DNA of 64,000 nucleotides from JABCYV01 sp035512155 (lineage in GTDB: Bacteria; Acidobacteriota; Terriglobia; Terriglobales; Acidobacteriaceae), in assembly GCA_035512155.1 (NCBI GenBank), contig DATKEN010000104.1, forward strand, positions 44,858 through 108,857. The letters are read 5' to 3'. Positions 63,456 to 64,000 of the stretch are shown in pieces (the first letter of the stretch is position 1; each line of letters starts with the position of its first letter). The notes under the pieces are model-generated. The model was given only the letters and a program-made list of their open reading frames with translations, ran no database searches and was not told where the DNA came from. A program made the translations under genes and the position numbers.

Positions 63456-63879
63456 AACCACTCTCTACCACACGAAATTTGTGCGTGTCGTGGCACAACC
63501 GGTCCCGGTGTGCCTTGCCGCTCTACAAAACGCGTCTTCCCACCTTGTTCCGTCTTCGCTTTGTGAGAGTTTTGCCCGTACCTCACTTTTTCCTCTCCTA
63601 CGGACGCATGCTGTGCTCTGCCGAGCAGTTCCGGCGCATCTCCACGCCGCATCTTCCCTCCATTGAATTTCCATAGCCACCGCGTCCGCCGCAACCACGG
63701 GCGGCTTCGTTCAAACGGCTTTATCGAACGCGCGCCGAGAACCGTGCCCGCATTCACCTATTCGTGAAAACGCGCGTCCGATAAAGCACTAACGTTTATC
63801 AGGCCCTATCCGGTTCAAGTGGGAGATAATTTTCGGTCACGCCGTAACTCAGGTGTAAAATCCTGATAGGACAGATGCC
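63456..63879. other. Non-coding right part of the IS91-family element and flank
   Basis: No supported gene. It contains the imperfect inverted repeat GCTTTATCGAACGCGCG (63718-63734) / CGCGCGTCCGATAAAGC (63771-63787), a GTTC at 63813 and an AGATAATTTTCGGTCAC repeat. Such subterminal palindromes are typical of the origin end of IS91-type elements. Confidence 0.45.
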
Positions 63880-64000
63880 ATGGAACCAATCGGGAATGTC
63901 AGGATTCTGTTCATTGCGGGCTTTGGCCCGATCGTCCGTGATGTGGCGCAAGTCGTAAGCTCTACAGCGGAGTCCTCCACATCCCCCTCAAAGAGGAAGT
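63880..64000 (+). pseudogene. VOC-family gene, frameshifted and cut by the window edge
   Basis: From the ATG at 63880 (after AGGACAG) the frame reads VRILFIAGFGPIVRDVAQ, the typical start of a glyoxalase/VOC protein. After 63950 the matching continuation (SRKLYSGVLHIPLKEE) is in the next frame, so one base seems to be missing near 63949-63951. The rest lies beyond the window. Confidence 0.6.

Larger units (their letters stand above)
61363..63840 (+). mobile_element. IS91-family element with an associated tyrosine recombinase
   Basis: The element carries a tyrosine recombinase gene followed directly by an IS91-type HUH transposase, a two-gene layout known in a subgroup of IS91 elements. The ends are not certain. 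Near-identical direct repeats AGATAAATTTTGGGTCAC (61363-61380) and AGATAATTTTCGGTCAC (63824-63840) flank it. At the right, a 17-bp inverted repeat with one mismatch (63718-63734 and 63771-63787) precedes a GTTC tetranucleotide (63813-63816), the target type that IS91 elements abut at their origin end. The element could thus end at 63812 instead. Confidence 0.7.

Noticed and set aside
63284..63757. 157-codon minus-strand frame behind the IS91 transposase
   Set aside because: Antisense to the transposase end and the element's non-coding tail; Arg/Trp/Gly-rich shadow-like translation.
1..64000. CRISPR array, rRNA, prophage or complete defence system
   Set aside because: No regularly spaced direct repeats, rRNA sequence, phage structural gene or full defence operon was seen; the only defence-like item is the YhcG fragment.

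Overview
This looks like a chromosomal window from a Gram-negative soil bacterium, most likely an Acidobacteriota member (Terriglobia/Koribacter-like). The assignment is inferred from gene content and protein style, not from a marker gene. Supporting points are an Omp85/TamB outer-membrane assembly pair, an RlpA lipoprotein, a PEP-CTERM-like surface protein, a KdpD split into a sensor protein and a separate kinase, very small conserved proteins, moderately high GC and dispersed intergenic repeats. One tRNA (Leu, anticodon CAG) is present. There is no rRNA, CRISPR array or prophage.

Layout. 1-5.2 kb: potassium-sensing genes (kdpE, the KdpD sensor half, and a divergent KdpD-type histidine kinase), an ABC-permease remnant and decayed fragments of a YhcG/DUF1016 gene and a tRNA. 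5.2-14.3 kb: an MFS exporter, then a leftward cluster with a giant double-activase ATPase, its 2-hydroxyacyl-CoA dehydratase-like partner and a radical SAM protein. 14.6-26.6 kb: secreted proteins, trehalase, a nucleotidyltransferase/phosphoesterase pair, an Nramp-like transporter, a rhodanese fusion cut by a stop codon, a frameshifted PilZ-GAF gene, a lone response regulator and OsmC. 26.7-35.1 kb: tRNA-Leu, then a rightward aromatic amino acid operon (trpC, trpF, trpB, trpA, chorismate mutase, DAHP synthase, prephenate dehydrogenase) and a 3-oxoacid CoA-transferase (scoA, scoB). 35.4-42.3 kb: M28 peptidase, thioredoxin-like protein, mutY, rlpA, small proteins, and a scar joining the end of kdpC to the start of a KdpD-type kinase. 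42.3-53.2 kb: PilZ protein, a response regulator with a dead receiver, surface/lipoproteins, a FAD monooxygenase, a VOC protein, a propeller-like secreted protein, and a leftward membrane/periplasm cluster (DUF2231, Tat-exported phosphoesterase, cupredoxin, DUF420-like, TatA). 53.4-60.3 kb: an Omp85 protein with about seven POTRA-like repeats, and TamB. 60.3-64 kb: broken YihY and SSB genes, an IS91-family element carrying its own tyrosine recombinase, and a frameshifted VOC gene at the edge.

How the parts work together. The trp/aro block is a coherent biosynthetic operon: it takes DAHP formation to prephenate/arogenate oxidation and the last four tryptophan steps, but lacks trpE, trpG and trpD. 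The Omp85-TamB pair is an outer-membrane assembly module. The TatA cluster plausibly encodes both an export component and its Tat substrate. The double-activase protein carries four cysteines matching the cluster ligands of a two-subunit archerase, so it may be a one-chain version driving its neighbour. Gene decay is frequent: at least seven genes are truncated, frameshifted or fused, concentrated at the two kdp loci, at 22.7-25.1 kb and around the IS91 element.
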